Shown here: one piece after another, positions 21,994 through 31,700 of the stretch
Layout of the letters: every line of letters starts with the position of its first letter
How positions within the stretch are numbered: position 1 is the first letter of the stretch
Origin: Phocaeicola faecalis
GTDB taxonomy: Bacteria; Bacteroidota; Bacteroidia; Bacteroidales; Bacteroidaceae
NCBI RefSeq assembly: GCF_021730445.1
Contig: NZ_JADNRM010000001.1
Coordinates: forward strand, 635,004-699,003
Direction: 5' to 3'
DNA length: 64,000 nucleotides
Position numbers and translations under genes: made by a program
The notes under the pieces: model-generated
Told to the model about the DNA's origin: nothing
The model's database searches: none
Seen by the model: only the letters and a program-made list of their open reading frames with translations

Positions 21994-24228
21994 ATGGTAT
22001 TAAAACATATACGATTCCTTTTACTGCTCCCCCTGTTCCTGGCAGCGGGATGTTCAGACGATTCCCAATCGGACACTCCCGACCCGGAACCAGACCCCAC
22101 ACCTACCCCGGACATCACAGAAGTGACTGTCAATGAAAAAGCAGAAATGAAAACACTGAGTCTTTCAGGATTCGTGAAAGATGCTGAAGGAAACTTATTA
22201 TCAGGAGTAACCGTCACTACCGGAGAAGTCTCCATACTGACAGATGAGAGCGGGACATTCAGCTTGAGCCAAGCGGGAGTGGTATCAAACCGCACCGTCA
22301 TCCATTTCACCAAAAACGGTTATTTCAGCATCACACGCTCACTGGAAACAATGGAAAAAGATACTTGGGAAATCATCATGATTCAAAAAGGGAACAATGA
22401 AATCACATCTGCCACCACCTATCCGGCAACTTCTGCCACCGAACTGAAAGTGGGAAAGATGAAAATACAAATGCCCCAAAACGGATATTGCGTGCAGAAC
22501 ACAGGAAATAACTATACAGGAAACGTAACAGCGGATGTCGTCTACCTAAATCCTACCGCCACATTGTTCAGCACTGCCATGCCCGGCGGCGACTTGGCAG
22601 CAGTGAGACAGGACAACTCCAATGTGTCACTGGTATCTTACGGCATAGTAGGCGTGAACCTCCTGTCGGAAGACGGACGCCAGCTACAACTGGCAGACGG
22701 ACAGACTGCCACCCTGACCTATCCCATCCCCGACGGAATGGACGAAAACCTGCCCGAAAGTATCCCCTTATGGTATTTTAATGAGAAGGCCGGACTATGG
22801 ATAGAATCAGGCGTGGCCCAACGAAACGGAAACGAGTATGTGGGAAAGGTAAAACATTTCTCTTTCTACAACCTCGACGACCCCAAGAAGAGAGCCGCTG
22901 TGCAAGGCACCGTGCTTGACACGAAAAACCGCCCTGTGACAAACATCAAAGTAAGAGTGGGACAACTCAGCACCTATACCGACAGAGACGGAGCATACCA
23001 TGTCACCGTACCGACCGGAACTTCCATGACCGCCCGGATACTACCCGACGAATACGGAAACTATGGCAATACAGTCTCACATGAGATTCCGGCTTTGGAA
23101 GGAGAAGAAACTTACACTATAGATTTTGAAGTACCTTGCGTACCCATCGTTACCGGACAAATAATAAACACCTGTAGTGGAAGTTCATCGGCAGTGGTAT
23201 GGCTGAGCTATGACAATAACCAAAGAACTATCCCCTACCAAACGGAAACAGACGGTCTGTTCACTATCTACGCTCCTCAAGATTATATCGGTGCGGCAAC
23301 GCTCAACATACAAACTTCCGAAAACAACAAAAAAGAAGTGGAACTGCAACTCACCGGCGAGGACATTACTCTAAGTCCCATCAACACGTGTGACGAGAAC
23401 GCCATCGGAGGAGTCTTCGTTTTCAAACTGTCCGACGGAACAATCAGGACATACGAATTTAATCCGACAGAAATGGAAGGAGTTATTGTGGTAAACGATA
23501 ACCAACTGATTCTTTCGTCCGAAAGTGTATACTTGGGTATTCCCAATTATTCTCCGGACAAGACTTCCTACTCGGGTGTAGACTTTGGAATATCCGACAA
23601 TTATGGAGACCCTATCGTAATAGGAAGCGTAGACGTCAACATAAAATATAATGCCGAAACAAATACTTATACGATAGATGTCAACGGAACCTGTATTATA
23701 AATCCCGGAGACGGAAAAAGCAATAATGGAACAGCCGAGGGGCGCATCAATGTCTATCTGATTCTTGACACGACTACCCGGAAAGGTGTCACCTCCGTCA
23801 ATGATTTGAACATTCCTTCCTTTGCGCCTGCAGTCCCGCTTCCCATTGATTTGGCAATGCAAATCAATAAAGGCAAGATGGGCAAAGGAGTCATACTGAA
23901 CTATAAAAGCGAGGATGCAAACCTTTATAACGATTACAAAGCACAGGCCGACAAGTTGAATTACACAGAAGTGTATTCCACTGACGAGGAGGACTATAAA
24001 GAAATCTGTTATCAGTCGGGCGAAAAAGTAATCATGATAATGTATGACACAGAAGGATTCGGTCCGTTGGGAGATGAAGACGGTGAAGATTACTATTTAG
24101 AAATCATCATACTGGACGGTTGCAAGATAGATGTAACCGAATCACGCTCGACCGATTCAAAAAAGGAAACATTCAAGCGGTTGTTCCGTCTATATCAGGC
24201 ACGTCCTTCCGCTCTAGCAAAGAAATAA
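21994..24228 (+). CDS. Large lipoprotein with carboxypeptidase-regulatory-like domains
   Basis: A 744-residue lipoprotein: lipobox AAGCSDDSQSD, then a Pro/Asp linker (TPDPEPDPTPTPD). Two stretches have the carboxypeptidase regulatory fold (about 53-130: GFVKDAEGNLLSGVTVTTGE; about 300-375: GTVLDTKNRPVTNIKVRVGQ), and a third weaker one follows near 390. These are beta-sandwich stalk domains seen in surface proteins. The last about 270 residues are unassigned. It is probably displayed on the cell surface. Partners are unknown, and no SusC/SusD pair lies nearby. Confidence 0.72.
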   Translation: MVLKHIRFLLLLPLFLAAGCSDDSQSDTPDPEPDPTPTPDITEVTVNEKAEMKTLSLSGFVKDAEGNLLSGVTVTTGEVSILTDESGTFSLSQAGVVSNRTVIHFTKNGYFSITRSLETMEKDTWEIIMIQKGNNEITSATTYPATSATELKVGKMKIQMPQNGYCVQNTGNNYTGNVTADVVYLNPTATLFSTAMPGGDLAAVRQDNSNVSLVSYGIVGVNLLSEDGRQLQLADGQTATLTYPIPDGMDENLPESIPLWYFNEKAGLWIESGVAQRNGNEYVGKVKHFSFYNLDDPKKRAAVQGTVLDTKNRPVTNIKVRVGQLSTYTDRDGAYHVTVPTGTSMTARILPDEYGNYGNTVSHEIPALEGEETYTIDFEVPCVPIVTGQIINTCSGSSSAVVWLSYDNNQRTIPYQTETDGLFTIYAPQDYIGAATLNIQTSENNKKEVELQLTGEDITLSPINTCDENAIGGVFVFKLSDGTIRTYEFNPTEMEGVIVVNDNQLILSSESVYLGIPNYSPDKTSYSGVDFGISDNYGDPIVIGSVDVNIKYNAETNTYTIDVNGTCIINPGDGKSNNGTAEGRINVYLILDTTTRKGVTSVNDLNIPSFAPAVPLPIDLAMQINKGKMGKGVILNYKSEDANLYNDYKAQADKLNYTEVYSTDEEDYKEICYQSGEKVIMIMYDTEGFGPLGDEDGEDYYLEIIILDGCKIDVTESRSTDSKKETFKRLFRLYQARPSALAKK

Positions 24229-24650
24229 ATTCATTCTTCTTATAACACATCCAAGCAAACCCTATTGACATAGTTAAATAATGTAGCAAATTATTCCGGC
24301 AATAAGGTTACTTGGATGTGATTAATATATTGAAGTATTATCTATGAGCCAATTTCCCCAATGACTACTCGGACAATCCACTCTTCTGTACCTAAAAGTA
24401 AAAGGAAGAAAGAACACAGCCATGTCGACATTTCAGCCACAGTTCCATTCCCTATACGTCTACATCATTACTTAATTCTATCAAAATACATTAATAACTT
24501 TGCAAAAATTAATCTTTTCCTCTTATAGGAAAAGATTAAGATAAGTTTATAAAAGTCTTATGGAAGCGGAGTCGTGAGACTGTGCTTCCATTTTCAGCCG
24601 AAAAACAATTAACAGAATAATATAAATGAGTATTTTAAACAGTTAAAGTT
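24229..24650. other. Intergenic region with inverted repeat and structured leader
   Basis: CACATCCAAG (24246-24255) and CTTGGATGTG (24311-24320) form the core of an imperfect 24-base inverted repeat, not followed by T and so not a standard terminator. The next 150 bases show nothing. A promoter and two stable hairpins follow at 24495-24592. No gene is supported. Confidence 0.55.
24495..24595 (+). promoter_or_regulatory. Promoter and double-hairpin leader
   Basis: TAACTTTG (24495-24502) is an exact -7 box. Immediately after it TTAATCTTTTCC (24509-24520) pairs perfectly with GGAAAAGATTAA (24528-24539). ATGGAAGC (24560-24567) pairs with GCTTCCAT (24584-24591), with an inner AGTC/GACT, followed by TTTTC. 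The first hairpin would sit at the very 5' end of the transcript. This may be a small RNA or a stabilising leader of the barrel-protein operon. Confidence 0.55.
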
Positions 24651-25472
24651 ATGATAACAAATGACATCTTTACAAAACGGCAAATAACAATCTGTCACAA
24701 GGCAAAACCCGGAAACAGTTTGCTGAAATATCTTATGCTCCTTGTGGCATGCACAATTATTACTCCCGCTGCAGCTCAGGAACACGAATACTTTCAAGAA
24801 GACAAAGGTTTTTTCAATTCGCTAAGCATAGGCGCCAGTGCCAGCACTGCCGGAATAGGATTTGACGTTGTCACCCCCATCGGCAACTACTTTGAGCTCA
24901 GAGCCGGCATTAATATCATGCCCAACTTCAGTTTCACATCAAAAGCCTCTACAGACATTCCCTATAATGATACTGAATATTCTACTGACATAAAGGTAAA
25001 AGGTGCATTAAAACGCACTTCAGGAGAAGTGCTACTCAATATTTATTTGTCTAAAAGAGGAGGTGTCTTTCTATGTACCGGAGCCTCTTTCGGCGGAAGC
25101 CGTCTACTGAATATCAATGCCCGCACCGACAATGAAGAATTGCTCGCACTCATCAGACAAGGAGCGGATGTGGGTGTTGAAATCGGAAAGTATCACCTTC
25201 CGATAGATAAAAACGGAAATATTTCAGGAGGATTGAAGGTTGCTTCCTTCCGCCCCTATTTAGGTTTCGGCTTTGGACGCTCCGTACCCAAGAAACGAAT
25301 CGGCTTTTCTTATGAGATAGGAGTACAATTTCAAAAAGCACCCAAGATTTATTCCAATCATGGCAACATCAGTGAACTGCCGGAAGAAGCTGATGATAGT
25401 TTTAAGGACATCATGAATATCCTGAAAGTTTACCCTGTCATCAAGTATCGGTTATGTGGAAAAATATTCTAA
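24651..25472 (+). CDS. Putative outer-membrane beta-barrel protein
   Basis: A 273-residue exported protein. The signal-like hydrophobic segment LLKYLMLLVACTIITPAAAQ comes after a 25-residue lead, so the true start could be later than 24651. Alternating hydrophobic strands follow (LSIGASASTAGIGFDVV, YFELRAGINIMPNFSF, GEVLLNIYLSKRGGVFLCTGASFG, YLGFGFGRSVPKKRIGFSYEIGVQFQ), typical of a barrel, but it does not end in Phe preceded by the usual pattern except for CGKIF. Function unknown. It leads a cluster of envelope proteins. Confidence 0.65.
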   Translation: MITNDIFTKRQITICHKAKPGNSLLKYLMLLVACTIITPAAAQEHEYFQEDKGFFNSLSIGASASTAGIGFDVVTPIGNYFELRAGINIMPNFSFTSKASTDIPYNDTEYSTDIKVKGALKRTSGEVLLNIYLSKRGGVFLCTGASFGGSRLLNINARTDNEELLALIRQGADVGVEIGKYHLPIDKNGNISGGLKVASFRPYLGFGFGRSVPKKRIGFSYEIGVQFQKAPKIYSNHGNISELPEEADDSFKDIMNILKVYPVIKYRLCGKIF

Positions 25473-25505
25473 TCAGTCAAACTATTATAATAAAAGAAAC
25501 ATATT

Positions 25506-26786
25506 ATGAACTATAAAATTGCAATCATCAGCATTTTGATAATCGGAGGGCATAATGTAAGTTCTGCCCAAAAGAGAAAATCATTACCTGCCACAAGTAT
25601 TCAAACCATATCAGTCGATACCATCAGACAGGACACAGTGGCTCAACCTAAAATAGAAGTGCCGAAAGACCGGATTGATACCATTTATTATGACCGCAAT
25701 TGGAATGTTATCAGCAACAAGACTTTTGCAAACTATTATCGTTTTGCCCTTTATCCGGCAGACAGCAGTGTAGCACGGTACTACAAGACCTACTACATGA
25801 GCGGTGAACTTCAGGGAGAAGGAAAGTTCATCAGCATGAATGAAAAGGAAGATGCCAAGAATCTGCTCGACGGTGAAATTCTAAGTTATTTTAAAAATGG
25901 AAACATCAGCGAACGATGCTTCTATGTGCAAGGGACACAAGAAGGAGAACATACTGCCTATTACGAAAACGGAAATATCAAGGAACATTATACCTTGTCG
26001 GACGGACAGAAAAATGGCATCCATTCTTCATTTACCGAAGATGGAAAGGTGTGCCGACTAAGCATCTACAAAGACAATATACCTTCCGATTATTATGTAG
26101 TGACAGATATGGACGGCAATTATTCCAAGTATGACACCAACACCGGCAAGCCTATCTTCGAGACTCCAACACAAGAGGAGGTACAGACTGAGTATAAGAA
26201 CGGAGTGGCATGGCCCTATTACAATAAAAACGGCTTGATAGTGGGGGCTAGTATTTCCAGCAACAAAGAAATAGGAACACACCGTAAGATAGGATTCTTT
26301 ATTGTCAATAAAAGTATGGTCAATGTAGAGTTAAATCCTTCTCAAATAGAAGTAACCTCTACCAAGAAGGAAAATATCAAGGCGATGAAATTGATAACTG
26401 CCGACGAATATGATAAAAGGGTATTCAAGAATAAAAAGAAGAATGCCAAAAAGATTATCAAGAGAAAAGTGGTAGTCAATGAAGAACAGGAAAGTAATAT
26501 AAATGCCAACTTGGGTGCGTCTGTGTTTAACGCCGGCACATCAAACACGATTAAAGCTTTTCAAGAGCGCATAATCAGCATGAAAGAATTAATCGACGAA
26601 AACCGAATGCGCTATGCAGAAGGCAGACCGGAAGATTTGGGTTATCTGGAGCGTACGACCGTTCATCCGGGAGAAATAATGTCGGGGTTTGTCCTTACCG
26701 ACTTAAAAAAGGCAGACGAACTGACTGTAAAGCTGACCGTCAATGGTATTACATATACTTATAAATGGGAGAATGTTAGAAAATAA
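25506..26786 (+). CDS. Exported protein with MORN/YwqK-like repeats
   Basis: A 426-residue exported protein with a signal peptide cleaved near NVSSAQ. Between residues about 90 and 185 are repeats of the form YYxxGxxxGEGxF, YFKNGNISERCFY, YYENGNIKEHYTL and KNGIHSSFTEDGKV, as in YwqK/MORN-type proteins. The middle (about 285-330) is very rich in Lys (KKNAKKIIKRK). The C-terminal region (HPGEIMSGFVLTDLKKADELTVKLTVNG) looks like a beta-sandwich. The role is unknown. It lies 33 bases after the barrel protein gene. Confidence 0.62.
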   Translation: MNYKIAIISILIIGGHNVSSAQKRKSLPATSIQTISVDTIRQDTVAQPKIEVPKDRIDTIYYDRNWNVISNKTFANYYRFALYPADSSVARYYKTYYMSGELQGEGKFISMNEKEDAKNLLDGEILSYFKNGNISERCFYVQGTQEGEHTAYYENGNIKEHYTLSDGQKNGIHSSFTEDGKVCRLSIYKDNIPSDYYVVTDMDGNYSKYDTNTGKPIFETPTQEEVQTEYKNGVAWPYYNKNGLIVGASISSNKEIGTHRKIGFFIVNKSMVNVELNPSQIEVTSTKKENIKAMKLITADEYDKRVFKNKKKNAKKIIKRKVVVNEEQESNINANLGASVFNAGTSNTIKAFQERIISMKELIDENRMRYAEGRPEDLGYLERTTVHPGEIMSGFVLTDLKKADELTVKLTVNGITYTYKWENVRK

Positions 26787-26817
26787 ATTATAGTATCAAT
26801 TTTAAAATTAGAGAATT

Positions 26818-27303
26818 ATGAAAAAGTTTTTATTAGTAGTCGCAATGGCATTTATCGCTTCAGTTTCTTTCGCACAAAGTGGAAAATGGGCAGCAGGTGT
26901 TAACCTCGGTTATGGTTGTGCCTCAGATATTTCAAAACCGTCTATTGGGGTTAAAGCTCTTTATAACATATCTGACCAGTTTACCCTTGCTCCATCTTTT
27001 AATTATTATTTTCAAAAGAAGTATTATGACCTGAAAGTGAATTTCTGGGATCTCAACTGCAATTTGCATTGGAATGTAGTAAGTAAAGAGAATGTTAGAA
27101 TCTATCCGCTGGCCGGCATTACTTATTTGGATGCAATTGTATCCGGAGACGGAGAAGCTGATGGAAAGTTCGGAGCTAACCTTGGAGCTGGAGGTCAGTT
27201 AAATATAGGTTCCAATTGGGCTGCCTCCTTAGAAGTGAAATATCAAATAATCAGTGAGACAGCACAATTAGTACCTTCCTTATCTTTAATGTACAGATTC
27301 TGA
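26818..27303 (+). CDS. Outer-membrane beta-barrel domain protein
   Basis: A 161-residue OmpX/OprF-like small barrel. The signal peptide (MKKFLLVVAMAFIASVSFAQ) is followed by eight amphipathic strands, and the C-terminus LVPSLSLMYRF ends in Phe, the signal recognised by the BAM complex. It lies 31 bases after the previous gene and precedes a terminator, so it closes the three-gene cluster. Confidence 0.8.
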   Translation: MKKFLLVVAMAFIASVSFAQSGKWAAGVNLGYGCASDISKPSIGVKALYNISDQFTLAPSFNYYFQKKYYDLKVNFWDLNCNLHWNVVSKENVRIYPLAGITYLDAIVSGDGEADGKFGANLGAGGQLNIGSNWAASLEVKYQIISETAQLVPSLSLMYRF

Positions 27304-27787
27304 CATAACGCAGAAGTCATTTAAAGCATCTCCGGACTCATCGTTATAATCTGAGTTCCCCTCTAATCCGTCAGTCGCTCCTCCCCCCACCCAAAGGGGC
27401 TCCGAGCCGGCTGACGGATTATTCCATTTATTCATTTTTATGTGATATCCTATTAACAAACTGCCCATCAGCCAACATTTAAATAACGGTATAAACCAAG
27501 ACCAATAACCGTGAACAATATAACATGGGAAAAGCATGATATAGAGGGAATTTATATCATGGCAAAATCTAAAGATGAAGCAAAGAATTATAATAATGTG
27601 CTCAGAGAAGGAGCCGATTATTAAATGTATATCCTGTTCAGCTTCCCGCCTTTCCTCTCTGATTCTGACGAAGGAATGATGGAAATAAAAGAGAATAAAG
27701 GAATATTTTATAAAAAGCCTGCCTTATAAAGGCTATTATATGGTTTTCAATCATTACCTTTACAGAGTTAAAAAAAACTCTGTGAAT
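27304..27787. other. Intergenic region with terminator and hairpins
   Basis: It contains a terminator at 27364-27424, an inverted repeat GCATGATATA/TATATCATGGC at about 27533-27563, and a small hairpin AAGCCT/AAGGCT near 27714-27733. Two short ATG frames (27558-27623, 21 codons; 27624-27728, 34 codons) have no recognisable product. A weak -7 box TACCTTTA lies near 27755 before the ferritin-VIT1 gene. Confidence 0.5.
27364..27424 (+). terminator. Terminator of the barrel-protein cluster
   Basis: TAATCCGTCAG (27364-27374) pairs with CTGACGGATTA (27411-27421), followed by TTCC. A second GGGG/CCCC pairing lies in the loop. Confidence 0.65.
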
Positions 27788-28660
27788 ATGAATTTAGACA
27801 AGCATATCATTAAAGAATTTCTGTCTTTCCAGAAAAACGAAATAACAGAAAGCATAGTTTATACTCATTTGGCTACCATTGAAAAAGACAGTACAAACCA
27901 AAAGATAATGCAACAGATAGCCTTGGAAGAAAAGCAGCATTATGAAGTATTAAAATGCTATACGGGACAAGACATACGCCCCGACCAAAGAAGAATTTCC
28001 AAATTTGTCTGGCTGGCCCGCCTGTTTGGAGTTACTTTTGCAATCAAACTAATGGAAAGCAGCGAAATAAGTTCATACAAAGGATATGCCCGATATCCTG
28101 AAATGGCCGATTTAGTGAGGCTGGCACAAGATGAAGAAATACATGAAGCCAAACTGATTGGACTTATCAATGAAGAACGATTGGAATATATGGGGTCGGT
28201 AGTGCTGGGGCTGAATGATGCATTGGTGGAATTCACAGGTGCACTGGCCGGTTTCACGCTTGCGCTGAGCGATTCCAAATTAATAGCCCTGACAGGAAGT
28301 ATAACAGGCATTGCCGCAGCACTCTCTATGGCCTCTTCCGAATATCTGTCTACAAAATCGGAAGGCGGACAAGGAAAGCATCCTGTCAAAGCAGCCATTT
28401 ACACAGGCATTGCCTATATCATCACCGTCGTGGCACTTGTCACTCCTTTTATTATTATAAAGAATGTGATAGCAGCACTCATCCTCATGCTGATAATGGC
28501 GTTATTAATCATCGCATTATTCAATTACTATTATTCAGTAGCGAGAGGGGAAAGTTTTAAAAAACGATTCACCGAAATGGCAGTCCTCAGCTTCAGTGTG
28601 GCGGCTGTCAGTTTTTTAATCGGCTATGCCCTGAAAACAATTACAGGGATAGAAGTTTAA
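27788..28660 (+). CDS. Ferritin-like/VIT1 fusion, iron transporter (MbfA type)
   Basis: A 290-residue protein; I use the ATG at 27788 (MNLDKHIIKEF), since the earlier in-frame start precedes a probable promoter. Residues about 1-140 are a ferritin-like four-helix domain with carboxylate ligands (FQKNEITESIVYTHLA, EEKQHYEVLK, AQDEEIHEAKLI). Residues about 145-290 are a VIT1/CCC1 transporter with GLNDALVEFTGALAGF and five membrane segments. This architecture is that of MbfA/Erv1-type proteins, which export or sequester iron under iron or peroxide stress in alphaproteobacteria. Here it would move Fe(II) or Mn(II) out of the cytoplasm. It stands alone. Confidence 0.85.
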   Translation: MNLDKHIIKEFLSFQKNEITESIVYTHLATIEKDSTNQKIMQQIALEEKQHYEVLKCYTGQDIRPDQRRISKFVWLARLFGVTFAIKLMESSEISSYKGYARYPEMADLVRLAQDEEIHEAKLIGLINEERLEYMGSVVLGLNDALVEFTGALAGFTLALSDSKLIALTGSITGIAAALSMASSEYLSTKSEGGQGKHPVKAAIYTGIAYIITVVALVTPFIIIKNVIAALILMLIMALLIIALFNYYYSVARGESFKKRFTEMAVLSFSVAAVSFLIGYALKTITGIEV

Positions 28661-28752
28661 ATAAGCAGTATCAGTTCATAAGCTTTTTCCCATAATTTTC
28701 ATATATATCTTAAAAAACATAGAAAATCGCCTTACGATCCGAATTATTATAC

Positions 28753-28760
28753 TAATTTTG
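28753..28760 (+). promoter_or_regulatory. Promoter of the beta-galactosidase gene
   Basis: TAATTTTG, exact -7 consensus, 34 bases before the ATG at 28794. It overlaps the TTG at 28758, ruling that out as start. Confidence 0.6.
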
Positions 28761-28793
28761 AACAAATTTCTAACCTTAAGAACAAAACTTAAT

Positions 28794-31700
28794 ATGCAAA
28801 AATTAGCATTCAGTCTATTACTATGCTGCTTTACATTACAAAGCTATGCAAAAGTAGAACCCCTGAAAGGCTTTCATTATGCCTCGGAACAAGCTCCAAA
28901 AGGGAACGAATGGGAATCCCCTGAAAATGTGGCGCTGAACAAAGAACAACCTCATGCCTATTTCTTCTCTTTCCAAGATAAGGCAAGTGCACGGAAAGTA
29001 TTGCCGGAAAACAGTGCTTACTGGCAATCATTGAATGGAGACTGGAAATTCAATTGGGTTCCAAATCCGGAAGAACGACCCAAAGATTTCTACAAAACAG
29101 AATTTGATGTTTCAGGATGGGATAACATTCCGGTTCCTTCAAGCTGGAATATTTATGGTATCCAAAAAGACGGAACACAAAAGTACGGAACCCCTATCTA
29201 TGTGAACCAACCGGTTATTTTCCAACATAAAGTAGCTGTGGACGACTGGCGCGGAGGTGTAATGCGTACACCGCCCAGCAATTGGACTACTTTCAAAGCT
29301 CGTAATGAAGTAGGCTCTTACCGCCGCGAATTTACAATTCCTGAAGATTGGAACGGAAAAGAAATCTTCATCAACTTTGATGGTGTGGATTCATTCTTCT
29401 ATCTTTGGATAAACGGACAATATGTAGGTTTTTCAAAGAACTCACGCAATACTGCCAGTTTCGATATCACCAAATATCTGGTGAAAGGCACTAACGTGGT
29501 AGCTGTTGAAGTATACCGTAGCTCGGACGGTTCTTTCCTCGAAGCTCAGGATATGTTCCGCTTGCCGGGTATTTATCGTACAGTCGCTTTGCAGGCTGTA
29601 CCGCAGTTGCACGTACGCGACTTGGTTGTAACTCCCGACTTGGACGCAACTTATACCGACGGTGAACTGAAAATCAATGCAGATATCCGCAACCTCGGAA
29701 AGAAAGCTGCCAAAGGCTATTCTATGGTATATTCATTGTATGCCAACCAGTTGTATTCCGACGACAATACCGAAGTGACCAATGCCGGTATCACAACTCC
29801 GGTAGCAGTGGTGGAAGCCGGTCAGGAAATAACTGCCGAAACAATACTGAAAGTACAAAAGCCCAACAAATGGTCGGCTGAGAAACCGTACCTTTATACA
29901 TTGGTGGGAGAACTGAAAGATAAAAAAGGACGTACCCTCGAAACTGTTTCTACCCATATCGGTTTCCGCAAAGTGGAAATCAAAGACACTCCCGCATCGG
30001 AAGATGAATTCGGATTGGCCGGACGTTACTATTATGTAAATGGTAAAACGGTAAAACTGAAAGGTGTAAACCGTCATGAAACCAATCCGGGTGTAGGTCA
30101 CGCCATCACCCGCAAAATGATGGAAGACGAAGTCATGATGATGAAACGTGCCAATATCAACCATGTGCGTAACTCTCACTATCCGGATGACCCGTATTGG
30201 TATTATCTGTGTAATAAATATGGTATTTATCTGGAAGATGAAGCCAATATCGAATCACACGAATATTATTACGGAAAGGCATCTTTATCTCACCCTATCG
30301 AATGGCAGAATGCTCATGTGGCACGTGTGATGGAAATGGTTCACGCCAATATCAACAATCCATCTATCGTTATCTGGTCATTGGGAAATGAAGCCGGTCC
30401 GGGCCAAAACTTCGTAGCGGCTTATGATGCGTTGAAAGTTGCCGACAAATCTCGCCCTGTTCAATATGAACGTAACAATGACATTGTAGATATGGGTTCT
30501 AACCAGTATCCTTCCATTTCATGGGTACGCGGTGCCGTGAAAGGTGATTATGACATCAAATATCCTTTCCACATCTCGGAATATGCACACTCTATGGGTA
30601 ATGCTTGCGGTAACTTGATTGATTACTGGGATGCTATTGAATCTACCAACTTCTTCTGTGGTGGAGCTATCTGGGACTGGGTAGACCAGGCTATGTATAA
30701 TTATACCAAAGATGGCAAACGTTACTTGGCATACGGTGGTGACTTCGGCGATACTCCAAACGACGGACAGTTTGTAATGAACGGTATCGTATTTGCCGAC
30801 TTGGAACCGAAACCACAATATTTTGAAACCAAGAAAGTGTACCAGCATATTGGTGTAAAAGCTATTGACGAAAAGCAAGGCCGCTTCGAAATCTTCAATA
30901 AATACTACTTTAAGGACCTTTCGGAATATGAAATCAGATGGGCTTTGTATGAAAACGGCAAAGAAGCAGAAAGCGGTGTTCTAAATACTGAAAATATCGC
31001 TCCGCGCACCCGTGTTCAGGTTACGATACCTTACAGATATAATAATCTGAAAGCCAATGCTGAATACTTTATAAAAGTTCAGTTTGTATTAAGAAACAAT
31101 ATGCCATGGGCTGAAAAGGGTTATGTAATGGCTGAGGAACAGCTTCCGGTTAAAACTGCTACCGGTATCGCTCCTATCAATGAAGCAACAGACGGCAACG
31201 GAAAGCTTGTAATGGCAAAACAGTCAGACCCGCGTTTCTCTACCATCAAGGGTGACAACTTTGAAGCTAAGTTTGACAATGAAACCGGAACAATCTATAG
31301 CCTGAACTATGGCGGTGAAACCATTATCGCTGACGGCAATGGTCCGAAACTTGACGCAATGCGTGCTTTCACCAACAATGACAACTGGTTCTATGCCAGC
31401 TGGTTCGAATGTGGTTTGCACAACCTGAAGCATCAAGTTACCGCTTCTAAGGTTATCAACAGAAAAGACGGTGCTATCGTATTGTTCTACACAGTAGAAT
31501 CTCAAGCTCCTAATGCAGCCAAGATTCTTGGCGGAACTTCAAGCGGTAAAAACAGTATCAAAGAATTGACCGAAAAACCGTTTGGTGAAGACGATTTCAA
31601 ATTCACTACCAACCAGGTATGGACAGTCTACCGCGACGGCTCTATCGAATTGCAGGCAAGCATCACTTCCAATCGCCCCAATCTCGTATTGCCACGTTTG

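Noticed and set aside
27558-27728. Two consecutive short frames of 21 and 34 codons
   Set aside because: No family resemblance and no clear start signals; part of the first overlaps an inverted repeat.
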